64,000 nucleotides of DNA from Takakia lepidozioides (Eukaryota; Streptophyta; Takakiopsida; Takakiales; Takakiaceae), in assembly GCA_030704615.1 (NCBI GenBank), contig CM060734.1:29340042-29404041 (forward strand). The letters run 5' to 3'. Below, piece after piece: positions 10,511-21,254 of the stretch. Numbering within the stretch: the first letter of the stretch is position 1; every line of letters begins with the position of its first letter. The notes under the pieces were generated by a model. It did not search any database, had not been told where the DNA came from, and was given only the letters and a program-made list of their open reading frames with translations. Made by a program: the position numbers and the translations under genes.

Positions 10511-11147
10511 CTACAGGTGATTACCAGAACCTTCAGTGTACACATTCTTCTTTTCAAAGAACTTGCTTACTGTTAGATTTAAAGCATCTAGACGTTTATC
10601 AACGGGCCCAGTCACTAAAACCTCTCCTACGTCCTCTCCTTCCATGGGTTCGAAGGGCGTTTCTCTAATCTTAGATAAGCCACGTTCCACTTGTATGGCA
10701 GTCTCCACTGCTTCATCAACACTTTGAAATCTGGTTCCTAGCATAAGCTTCATTATCTCATGCCTAAGACCCCCCATAAACCTTCGACTTTGTTCTAACT
10801 CAGGAATTTGTCCTTTAACAAACAGTCGGTTCAATCGGTCAAAGTAAGCCTGAACCCTTTGTTTTGGCTCCTGCCTTACCTCATCCAACTTCATTTTCAA
10901 CTCCGCTATCCACATGTCCAAACTTTGCCAACATGGCCACTTGTAAATTATCCCAGTCTACTAGCTTCGGGTTCTGACGCCTATACCAGTCATCTGCTTT
11001 ACCTTTGAGGTTCAACCTTGCCACCTTGAATATCTTGTCATCTGATAAATCTCTTACATCACCTGCCATCTGTAATTTTTCTATCCAATCCACCACATCC
11101 TCTGATTTACCACAGTAGGGAGCCTCGGCCCCTGATGGACTAGACAT
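10511..11147 (-). pseudogene. Gypsy-1 gag
   Basis: Two overlapping frames (10881-11147 and 10511-10921) read as a retrotransposon gag (capsid) domain. The first has VDWIEKLQMAGDV and LKGKADDWYRRQNP; the second continues with a run typical of gag C-terminal helices (VQAYFDRLNRLF, RRFMGGLRHEIM). A frameshift near 10900 separates them. No zinc knuckle is visible. Confidence 0.75.
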
Positions 11148-11304
11148 CTTTCTATGTATTCTTACTTCAAGTCACTGTTAGTCTTTCTTCATCCTTACTT
11201 CATACTACATCCTAGTTCCTCGTGTTAGCTGTCCAGATCCCATCTTGGATTACTTCTTCTCTACCGTTCACTGTCACTCTTCTCGGCATAGCGGACACCA
11301 TTAC

Positions 11305-12268
11305 TCATGCATATGCTATTCTAGTCCACAATACCACTGTAACCCTATTTCCAGTATGTATGACTCGTACACAGAGGTCTCCATTATGCGCTCTTGACGA
11401 TTGATGGTAAAATGCTGGCCTCGGATTAGTGTATGGTGTTTGATCTACACTACATGAAATTAAAACATCTCCTATTTCTGGATGGACAGGTACTATTGCC
11501 CGATCCGAACCTGGCATGTTTCTCCAGCCCGATCAGTGCCTAATAATGCCTCTCAATGGGTTCTTGTATGACAAGATCTCACGTTTTGTGACCATCCACT
11601 CTCTACCTCTACCGATCGTGTCTATCATTTCCCACACTAGCATTCTAGATTTGTAACCTTGGTGCTCCAAACGGATGAGCACGTCTCCTTCCTTGAACTC
11701 TACGACTTGTCCAGTGGTCCATAAACTATATCTAATATTACCCGTTGGCCTAAGATCTACAAAGATGTCTCCGGGTTCCGGAAGCCTATGAAGCGATGTT
11801 AGCTCAGGATCCCCATCTTCTAGTGTATGCTCTACTGGCTGATTCCTAAGTTCAGATTCATCGTCTGAAATGGACTGATCGGACATGACTGGTATGATTT
11901 ATCGCATCATGGCCTGCATCAACCCAAGTATTTTGGTCATGACACAGTATCCATGCTTTAGCATACGTCCCTCCTCCCGTGTGCACGATACGAATTGCTA
12001 TGTCCCCTGGCATACAGTAAAAGGACAACGGATTCATACCTGCAAGAGAGATTCGACCAAAACTCTCTATACGTACAACCAAATCACCAATATCAGGCCC
12101 TTGAGTTGTGTAATTAGAGCTGTGCATCCATTGTGCTACCAAATCGCCAGCTCTTTCTTCCGCCAGCTTGTACTTGTTATGGCCGCGATCACCAGCTCCG
12201 ATACAAAAAATGGGGGCCCTGTAACAACCCACCAGTATAACTCTTCCCGTTCCCTCTTGATCATACAA
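11305..12268 (-). CDS. Leader ORFs with repeated 'GD' modules
   Basis: Three frames upstream of gypsy-1 gag (136, 117 and 70 codons) encode repeats of the form x-G-D-(I/L/V)-x-(V/I)-R-(I/V/L)-x-x-(T/Q)-G, followed by an aromatic-rich stretch, every 27-30 residues. Examples are NGDLCVRVIHTG, EGDVLIRLEHQG, PGDIAIRIVHTG, IGDLVVRIESFG and PGDIFVDLRPTG. The 117- and 70-codon frames are the same frame with a single TGA at 11533-11535; the 136-codon frame is shifted. The pattern suggests repeated beta-strand units. I do not recognise the family. The position matches the extra 5' ORF of Ogre-like gypsy elements, but the modules are unlike any I know there. Confidence 0.5.
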
Positions 12269-14180
12269 CTTGTTAGTCCGGTTTCGATGCTACATGAAGC
12301 CGCAGCGGAAGCAGGAAAACATCATGACACCTAGACTAGACTATCTTATGCTTGGTCTTCCTCTTACTTGTTCCCTTCTACCTCTATAATTCATTCCCCA
12401 GCCATTGGCCGATGTTCAATAAAGATATCTTGACCCCACTCCGAGTTCTCGTCGATGGCACCCGCACCCCTTTATCTTGTCGGATCTGGATCACCACTAT
12501 CACGCTTTGTTATCAATGACATATGCCTTGTATCCTACGATGGTTTCACCTCACTAAGTCCCTTAACTATTACATGACGTATTCTCTCGGTACTGATTGT
12601 GTGCAACTGCAATGTTCCTCTCTTGGTTTTCCTCTATCTCTCCAGCCTCCCTCTATCAGTTCGGCCCGTCGCTATCACTCCGTTACATCCCTCTTCCTAC
12701 ACTTGAGCTTCCCGTTCGTGTGGCTCACTCCCTGCGTATCAGCGTCACAGTGAGCTAAAACCAAGTTGGCATGATGGCCTTCAGTCAAACATGAGTTCTC
12801 ACACTTCACTTCCATAATATGAACTTCCTTTCTCTCTCTTAACAGTGGATCGTAAATGATCGAGACTTGAGCTTTGTACTTCAGCTGAATCTCTTTATAT
12901 CAACAGGACGGCCAGATGGTCGCCATGCATCAACAGAATGTCTTTGTTTGCCATCATTCTTCACTAATCTACTCACTAACCCCAAACATAGTGCCTTCTC
13001 CGTGCTAAGTGTTCTTCTCTTGTCGCCATAACTCAGATCGCCACACATCTCTTCCTCTCTTCTTTCTCTCCTGTCTGTAATCTCTCTAAGACTGACTACT
13101 TTTTTTTTTCAGTCTCTCTCGATACCAGGTCTTGTACCCTTCTGCAATTCCTAGATTAGGCCTGCTTCTCGTAACCGATCTGATTCTAATCATCGCCCAA
13201 CAATTATTATAGTACTAAGTGCACATCCTTCCCTAGATGTGCCTGCACGCAAAACACTTAAATATTAGGACATATGGCCTTCAATTAAGTCGAGATAATA
13301 TCAGAAGGACCCAAAACTTGATTATAATCTCCACTTAGTCACATATTATACGGTCTAAGGCGACGGCGACCCAGCAGTTGATCGAAGTCTCATCAATGCT
13401 CTGCATGCTGTTATTGGTTTATATGAGCGTTCGCAATCCTAAGACTTACTCCATGTGGCTACATGGCCATACTTACCATGTTAACCACATATTCCACAAC
13501 ATTTGCCTTAACAGAACATAACATATGCCATAACATAAAGCAATTCTGTCCGCCCTTCGTTTATCATTCATCCAAATCCTCATCCTTTGTACATAGGCAA
13601 AATACTGGCCTTCCGCTCCCTTGAACGCGCGCCAGTGCTCGTTTCTCATCCATCCATTTCCAGTCAAAGTCTCCACTTCACATCCTTATCTTCATTCATC
13701 ACCTGATTCGTGCCTCTATCCTTGCTTTATCTTCATCACTCCTTCATCATCTTGCTACCATTCATCCGGTTTACCCTAAGTTCTCTCTTAATGTTTCAAG
13801 TGTTGCGCACCTTTGCCAAAATACATGGGCGCAACCCTTCACCAATTTTACCCTTACAGGGTAAACCACTGTGTAAAAATACTCGGGTTGGAGTAGTAGC
13901 ACATACTAGAAAGTAGAACTGCATACTGGCCAAACACTGTTTAGCATTGAGGGGACATGGGACAGGAATTTGAGAGCACAGAGAACGCGAGCATGGAAGC
14001 AACGTGAAGAAAGGTTGAGGTGAGCATGAATGAATAAAACCAGATGACATAGTGGATAGTGTGCTGATAGTGTGCTGAATAGTGTGCTGCCCAGATAGTG
14101 GAGTTACCGGAGTTGGGGGTGAGCTGAAACCTGGGCCAGCCCAGACAAAGCCACCCAGCAACAACAGGCCTGGCATAGGA
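12269..14180. other. Pyrimidine-rich non-coding stretch
   Basis: No supported gene. The plus strand is C/T-rich with many CTCTCT runs and a T-tract at 13100-13110. By position it should hold the 5' leader and LTR of gypsy-1, but no matching second LTR or TG...CA pair was identified. Confidence 0.4.
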
Positions 14181-14188
14181 TCTGTTAA

Positions 14189-14875
14189 TTACGGTGTCAT
14201 GAGCTGCATTTTCGCATTGGACTGACTTTCTATGAAAGAGAGGGAAGGGGAGGTGGGATTTGGGAGTAAGAAGCAATTGTTGAGAGATTTGAGCGGGTGA
14301 GGACAGGTATTACCTGGTAGCAGGTCATGTTGGAGGTTAGGAGAAAAATACCAGCACCCTTTCAGGCCATTGACCACTTGTATAAGGGAGCAAGCAGCAG
14401 AAAACTTAGCCGGTGCGTGTCGGAACCGAGCTCCTGCGTTGAGGTGCTTTGGTGGATCACTTGGCCATGGGGGAAGTTGGGGAACTTTAATGTCGTTGGA
14501 CTTAGCTTCAGCCTGGCAGGTCCACAGGCAGATCAGCCCAGACTCAGTTCTCCTTGGCCCTTCCGCTGAGAACATGTGTCCATTCAGGCCAAGCTTTCGG
14601 AATGCAGGGTGGGGGCACACCCCATCCAGTACAGCATGGGAAGTACTACTGACATCCGTGTTGGTGTGGGCAAACAACACATCAGGTGTAAAATTCTGCA
14701 GATCAAGTTCTGCCTTGTTCTCTGTTTTGACCGAGCTAGCAGCATGCAAGTTTGGTCTGTCATCCAAATCTGCTGAGTTTACTGACTGCACTGGCGTCCA
14801 CTTGTGTCTGATACCTGATTCAGAGGTTGAAGCATCGAGGGTAAACTCCAGCTTGAAGGGGAGAGGGCCTTTCAT
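14189..14875 (-). CDS. Unrecognised 228-codon frame
   Basis: A continuous minus-strand frame with balanced composition (Cys, Trp, His and Pro scattered; no low complexity). It overlaps the repeat-containing frame upstream by four bases, and may be a further exon of that gene or another element ORF. No domain is recognised. Confidence 0.3.
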   Translation of the reverse strand: MKGPLPFKLEFTLDASTSESGIRHKWTPVQSVNSADLDDRPNLHAASSVKTENKAELDLQNFTPDVLFAHTNTDVSSTSHAVLDGVCPHPAFRKLGLNGHMFSAEGPRRTESGLICLWTCQAEAKSNDIKVPQLPPWPSDPPKHLNAGARFRHAPAKFSAACSLIQVVNGLKGCWYFSPNLQHDLLPGNTCPHPLKSLNNCFLLPNPTSPSLSFIESQSNAKMQLMTP

Positions 14876-15987
14876 GTAGTGTGCATATCGCCACTTTGGT
14901 GCGTCATCTTTCCCTTTAAACGAGGCCTATGTAGACTGGGCATCAATGGTCTGCCGTGCAGATTGGCAGATCTTGCCCTGCGGAGGGCAGCGCCAGTTTC
15001 ATCAAGAGATCTGCGGAGAGAATATGCAACATGACCTGCAATCTTCCATGGTGTGGTAGTGTGTTGCCCAAGTGCTGGAGGGGGATTCCTGTGACTAACT
15101 CCCCGGATCATAACACCTGACATTTGTCCTATAGAGTTCAGATAGTGCATAGCAAGATCTAGCTTCATTACCTCCTTCAGATTGCAGGTCGAGCTTGGCA
15201 CATCAGGGCCCTGAGATCCTAGTAAATTGCCACCAACTGGGGCGGAATGATGATGCTGGGGAGGCCAGGTGCAAGTTGGCACACTTAGGGCGTCACATCT
15301 AAGATGTTGAATCCAAACCTCGTTGCACAGTCCAGCAGGGGAGTCTCTTGCGATGTACTCATCAGCAGCGCATCTCTCCAGCTGCGGTTGTCATAAGTTG
15401 CGCTTGTCGGGATGGTCATGGGCAGCAGGCAGCAACGTTGTGGGTGACGAGCTACCGATGTTGAAGAGAGGAGCAGCATATCCTGCCGTGGGGGTGGCTA
15501 CGCAATTTCCACCAACAGATCTATGAAGAAAGTGTACAGCCTGATCTGCTGTCATTAATGATGCATCTGTTTTATGAACAAGTGTGGGAAGGGGATTTCT
15601 ACAGCTATCTTTCCAGGTCATGACACCTGACAATTGACCTGCAGAGTTGAGATGGTACATAGTAAGATCTTGCCGAGTCTCCTTCAGCTTGCCTACCGAG
15701 CCTGACGGCGCCTGGCCAGGAAACTCTGATAATTTGCCATCGCATGATACGAAATGTCGTTGTTGGAGAAGCCAGGTGCTGGAAATGGTGCCATCCACGA
15801 TGCTGCGCTGCTTGAGAGAGAGAGTCGCTCGCAGCAGCTTGCTTGGGCAGGCTGCTTGGGCAGCTTCTCTGTATGAAGATCTGTAGCGCCAGCATAGCTC
15901 GGTTGCCCTTACTGACGGAGTGCCCAAGCAGCTTGCTTGAATGCCCGCAATTTGGGTATGGGACCAGCATAGACAGTAGTAGCCCAT
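14872..15987 (-). pseudogene. Coding-like frame with a duplicated ~95-residue domain
   Basis: A single minus-strand frame interrupted only by a TGA at 15391-15393. It holds two related segments: one with DLTMYHLNSAGQLSGVMTW (about 15660-15600), the other with DLAMHYLNSIGQMSGVMI (about 15155-15100), each followed by an N-P-x-P stretch and a further helical part. DNA similarity is also clear, with a spacing of about 508 bp. No known family is recognised. With the frame at 15985-16600 this may be one secreted, multi-repeat protein. Confidence 0.4.
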
Positions 15988-16600
15988 GATCTATCACAAA
16001 GGGGGTGAAGTATCTTACAGTCCGCTGGCTTGTTACCACTCTCACTGTTGCACAATAATCAGGGACGTACGCGCAAACGCCGTTGAGGGGGGAAGTCATC
16101 CTCGTGTGCGGGTGGACTATGCTAGTTACGTCGCCTCGCAGGGCTTTGATGGTTGTGTCGGTCTGGCATGCCAACAAATATACTGCCTGCCTGTTTGCTG
16201 CTAAGCTCACTAATGTATAATCACCGAGGTACATGTAAACGCCTTTGAGGGGGGTGGTCAACCTTGTGTGCGGGCAAGCTGTGATAGTTACATTGGCTCG
16301 CAAGGCTTTATTGGATGTGAGGGCCTGGCATGTCCGCATGTCTGGTGGTTCCATTACGCGCCACCTTGAGCCAGCCGCTGCAGAGTGAAGCGACCACATC
16401 CGTGGCCAACACACTGCCTGCAGGGAGCATGCATTCTTAAGCAGGGGGTGGTTGGGAGTTACGGTGAATACCCGAGGGCGCGCAGCGGAAGCACAGGATG
16501 TAGAGAAGAGGGCAAGTGTAATGATGATGCCGATACCCTTTACGCAGTGATCGCAATGAGCGCGCAATAGACGAGCCACCCCCCCTCCACCGCACCTTAC
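15985..16600 (-). CDS. Secreted-looking protein with two ~52-residue repeats
   Basis: Within a longer open frame (15605-16753), a stretch GIGIIITLALFSTSCASA reads like a signal peptide with its cleavage region. It is followed by two tandem repeats sharing KALR-x2-VT, PHTR-x-T-x-PL-x-GV and a DY pair (CPHTRLTTPLKGVYMYLGDY and VHPHTRMTSPLNGVCAYVPDY). The DNA period is about 155 bp. I cannot find a start Met just before the signal-like segment, so an upstream exon or decay is possible. Family unknown; a secreted location is an inference. Confidence 0.35.
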
Positions 16601-17211
16601 CACGAAGAGTACGCAGGGCGGGCAAGCCCCCCTTGAAACGCAACCTCTCCGAACGGAAGGGGATAGGGGCCTGATTCGTGAGAGTAACGCAGGTCTTGAT
16701 GTAGCTCCAGCAGAGAACCCAAAACGGGTACCATAGACTCGAAAGGGAGCCACACATATAAAAAAGAAGCCACCACGGCTGATGGAGAGACTGTATTAGC
16801 ATGCATAAGGGCCCAAGAGCGGAGAACCGTTGAGTATCAAAGTCGTGGTAGGGGGAGGCAAGCGTGTCCTTGTATTGAGCGGCTGTTGAGGAGAGTAGTA
16901 GATCACGTCGCTCCGGTTGGAAGCTCGAGTTGGAGTTTTGGTGAGTGTATGTTGGCAAAACCCACTCTGAAAACGCCATGTGAGAGCTTAAATGAAGCGC
17001 ACTAGAGCAGCAGTGGGGGGTGTTGCTAGAGCAGGAGGAGAGGCGGCAAGACCGCCTCGCGAGAGCACCATGAACGGGACAAGAATCCATGGCGGCGGCC
17101 ATGGCCAAATGTAGAGAACCGGGCAGAGTAGCGGCAAAGTTAAACATGAGAGCTAAAAAGACAAGAGAACTAAAAATTTGGCGGAACCCTATGCAGATAG
17201 ATATGGTGGGC

Positions 17212-19569
17212 CTAAGCAGAAGTGCTCACTCGCTTCCTCACCAATGATGCCTTAAGAGCGTGGCGGACTGTGGGCGCCATGGCTATGAGTTGTGCAAACG
17301 TAATGTTTGCTTTAATATGGCGAAGATCCTCCATTAGATTGTACGGTTCCAGCTCGTATGTGAACCGCATAGTTGAAAGCATCCCCCTACGGGAAAGCTT
17401 TTCTGGTGCCGCCGGCCGATTCGCCGGACTCTTCGCTCTTGATTCAGGGGGTCGAGAAATGGTTGGTCGGACTATTGGAGGTTCTGCCTCTGCGAATGCT
17501 ATCTCCTTTTCTTTGGGATGGATGTCTTCCTCCTCCCGAAGCACAATCTCCGCCACCTTCCATGTCTATGACTTCATTACTATGAAGTTCAGATCCTCCC
17601 GTTCCGATGTGGATGTGGCTGACTCCGACGCCTCATACCCAGGGCCTTTCCCTAGCGTATCTCGTTGTTGTTGGGTCATCACTGCGTAGCTACCTTTTCT
17701 GGGGCTAGCTGTCGCTTGGTGCTGCGTCTCTTGAGGGCGCGTTGTATCATTGGGTTGTACGTTGGTCTGCTGTTGCTGAGGCGGCGCCGAGGTAGACGCT
17801 TGATGTCCTCTCTGCACCCTTACATCCTGAGGGGGAGACCACGTGTTAGAAGAACCCTGGGCTATCTGAGCCGCAGGATTTGAATAAGCTGCTCGGGCAG
17901 CCTGTCCCTGAGCGGCATTGCCCCCTGAGTATGATGGACATGCCTGATCCGGCCTAGGTCGTTGTGCTATCTGCGTTGGGGTAGCAAAATACATGCTATG
18001 TTGTTGCGGTAGAGGGTTGGGTGGTTCAGTTACATACTGATCCGGGAATGGGGCTCGTTGCCCTTCCAAATTCCTCTCTACTTGCTGGATGGTGGCAGGG
18101 GGCCGGTCGGTCCACCTGCCTCTGGGAACATCTCTCCAAGGGATGGCCTCTTTGGCCGCAATGCAAACATACTATATCACTCCAACAGTCTTCTGTTGGG
18201 TGAGTGGTTCTGCCACATTTTTGACAACCTTTCCTGGATTGACTGAATTGTCGTTTTGATCTATCTTGATAAGTCGGGTTTCGGCTTACCTGCCTCTCCC
18301 GGGTGGGATAAGGACAATGTTGAGCAGCATGCCTAGGACCGTCGCAGTTGGAGCACCATACCTTTGCTGGGTTGGGGCCGGATTCTCCTACTGGAGCAAC
18401 ATCTCGATACCCCACGTAGCTGGTGATCTGTTGGCCGATGGAGCTCATGCGATCGCCCATTGTTTCGATGGTTTTGATGAGAGAGGTGACTTGCGCCTCC
18501 AAATGGCCCACCCATGAATCAAACTGCCCAGTGGAATCTGCATACGAGTTAGTAGGGGCAGCATTCGTATACTGTGGCACGGTCGGTGCTACTGCTGGTG
18601 TAGGGGACGTCGCCGGGGGTGTATGGCCGTGCTCCTCCTACATATGACGGCGTATAGTAATAAGAGGGTTGGATCACCGCTAATGGCGTCGGTTCCTGCG
18701 TGGGCTCGATTGTAATGTATGATGGAAGTGCAAAGTCGGGCATCTTGGCCCGTTGTACCTAGCGATGCATGTTGTCGAACTCTTTGCCGGCTTGTATGGC
18801 ATCTACCCGTGTTGCAGGTCTTTGCCGCAAAACATGGAAGTGAGTGGTCTCTCGTAATCCACTCAGAAAACAATCCTTCAGTACCCCATCATCTAGGGGG
18901 GTTAAAGGGTTTTGGAGTCGCATCAACACCCGAAATTGCATTTCAAAGTCCGCTACCTCCTCTGTGGAGCCTTGGCGGATCCTGGCCAGTGCCATCAAGA
19001 CACTGGTGAACTGGTGGACCGCTCGAAAATGATCTAAAAATGCGTCCTGAATCTGCTGCCAAGTGACGAATGTACCTGGCACCTGTTGCCAATACCAAGT
19101 GGACGCCCTACCCCTCATGGTCGTGGGAAACCATATCAACCAATAGGCATCGTTTAACGCTTGGTTAGAATAGCAACACTGAATAAAGCTTTTCACATGA
19201 TACTCTGGGTTTTCATGTGCTTCCCCGGAAACCAAGGCAAATGCCTGGGTAGCGTTAACGGGGGCAGGCCTGCTGTGACACTAACGACGGCGAAGGGCTC
19301 CTTGACCTGGCCGGTGGTGTATAAGGGGGACTAGATACAGGGGAAACCACTCGTGAACACTCGATCTCTGAAGAGCTATCAGTGTTCTCTCCTTCCCACT
19401 CTATCTTACCCAAACTTCTAGTTTCTGAGTCTGATTGTGGACTCAATGCTGGGTGTTTCCCTAGCGGTTGATCTCTGATGGCTTCTCGAGCCAGTCTCCT
19501 TTGCAACCTAGTATCAAAGGATATGCTATCCAAGCTTGGGAGTGTGGCTCTTGATCCTGAGCTAGACAT
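17212..19569 (-). mobile_element. Decayed Ty3/gypsy element 2: gag and start of protease region
   Basis: Minus-strand frames in order: 19569-19255 (Ser/Pro-rich N-terminus), 19235-18759 (gag capsid: YWLIWFPTTMRGRASTWYW and DFEMQFRVLM), 18743-18549 (Pro/Tyr-rich), 18580-18026 with three C-x2-C-x4-H-x4-C zinc knuckles (CSNCDGPRHAAQHC, CQKCGRTTHPTEDC, CLHCGQRGHPLERC), 18069-17566 (Gln/Pro-rich linker), and 17556-17212 ending in ITFAQLIAMAPTVRHAL, the segment that precedes the protease in plant gypsy polyproteins. The polyprotein is broken by frameshifts and isolated stops (TAG at 18759 and 17566). Protease, RT and integrase are missing: the element stops at 17212. Confidence 0.85.
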
Positions 19570-20198
19570 AACTCACCGCTGTGCTGATGAGGATTCTCCT
19601 ACCTCAGCCTGTACTAAAGGACCTATATTACCTTGAACAACCATGTCAAGAATAAACGAGGTCAGATTTAAATACCTTTCATGGAACCTTGGCGATGGAG
19701 GCACGTCAGTGTGCAATCTATGGTGCATTAAAGGATACCCAATGGGCCACGGTCCTTCACAATGCGAGCATTATGATCGGAGTATCAGATGCTGGTATGC
19801 GAAGAACTGACAAGACTCACAGTGACTAAAGAAATCAACTTGTCACCTTAGGTGGGCTACAAACGACGACCTCGGGTGTAATGCGCCTAAGTAAATGCCT
19901 GGACAGGAACAACCCGGGAATACAAATCTATCTGGACACCAGTAAAAAATTCTGAGTGGTGTCGTCAGGTAGAGTTCGGGTGTTCCAAACTCGTTTGTCG
20001 ATCCAACGTTTCTTATGCACCTTCTTTTCACCCAGGTACCGAATATATTCTTCAATCCGTTCTCGGATAGACCGTGGTGTATGGAAGAACCGGTGCCGGA
20101 TGCGTTTCACTTTTTCATCAAAGGATATCCCAAATGGTGTTCTATGCTGGCTTATCAGTGACCCACTTCTACACTTGTGTTAGTCCTGTCATAAGCAA

Positions 20199-21236
20199 TC
20201 ATACCATATAACGGTGCTGGTTTGGTACAATGATGCTCAACCGCACGCCACTATCATACTCCTCAGCACTCAAAGCAAATGTGGTCCCCTCTAGTAGGAG
20301 TTCCACGAACAAAACCTCTAATCTGACCCCTCGGACGGCTACTGGTGGCAGGATCGTCCCCTTCCTCCTCCGAGGAAGTGTACTCAGTAGGTCCACTCGG
20401 GGCACTCTCTATTGAAGAGGTGGCATGTACCACCCGGGGTGGTAAACGAGGCAACTGCGCCAAAGGGACTCTCAGACCAAAAGGAAAAACTACTGACTGA
20501 ACTGGGACCGGTGGTAGTGTCCTACGAGCTACAACATGTGATGCAACAAAAGAACTCTCTGCTGGCCGATCTCTTGTGCCTAGCAGGGTTAATGAACCAG
20601 ATGAAATCAACTCACGAATAAGGGCTGATGAGTGTTTCCCCGGTGATAGTACCGAGGAGGCAAGAATGGTCGGCAGGCCCTCCTCAGGTGGGGGAGGTGC
20701 TCACTCTCGACTCCGTCCTCTCCTGGGCTGACTCCAATCAACCAGTCCACGAAAGCGGGGCGATGTCCGCAAATAGTGCGCCCCACACACTCCCTCAACG
20801 GAGCGGAATGCCTAGCGACCCTACTGCGCGTGTACAGCAGGGTGTCGGTGATGGTGCGACACAACGCACAACAAGCCAAGTAGGCCACCTGCCACGCAAG
20901 ATGGACCTCAAGGGCCGAATCAAAATGAATATACGCAAGAAAGGGTGGCTGACAACAGCCTGGCCAATGAGTGTTGAACCGAAAAAATGTAGCAATAGGG
21001 GCCGTCCGGGCTCCGGGGCCTCGGGGTCCAACTCGAGCAGAGATCCAATACTCTCGATACTCCTCTGCAATGGTCAGGATGCGTCGTCGCATCAACCTGC
21101 AAATCACTGTGGCCTCGGGGCCAGGTACATCTCTAGTCCTGGTGCTGGAAATGATGCGGTAGAGTCCGATCACCCGGTACTCAAAGGAATGCTCCCGACG
21201 AGGGAGTGCCAATGGTGCAGCCATACTGCCACTCAA
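20199..21236 (-). CDS. Extra ORFs upstream of gypsy-2 gag
   Basis: A 209-codon frame (20607-21236) rich in Arg, His and Cys is followed, with a 4-base overlap, by 20263-20610 (115 codons, with an acidic SSEEEGDD segment). Both are on the same strand and upstream of gag, the place of ORF1 in Ogre/Tat-type gypsy elements. No domain is recognised and there is no similarity to the GD-module leader of gypsy-1. Confidence 0.35.
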
Positions 21237-21254
21237 AATTCTCCATGTGGTTAG

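Larger units (their letters stand above)
6067..12268 (-). mobile_element. Decayed Ty3/gypsy retrotransposon 1
   Basis: On the minus strand the order is leader ORFs (12268-11305), gag (11147-10511), protease (10359-9556), spacer (9522-9133), reverse transcriptase and RNase H (9136-7531), then unassigned ORFs to 6067. No integrase domain is recognisable after RNase H, and no long terminal repeats were found. The copy is frameshifted and has lost the protease catalytic Asp. Its 3' side abuts the FCP1-like gene region, so the end was probably lost or replaced there. Confidence 0.8.

Noticed and set aside
20628-21254. 208-codon plus-strand gene
   Set aside because: It mirrors the minus-strand ORF upstream of gypsy-2 gag. 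Strand choice follows the direction of the element, although neither frame has a known domain.
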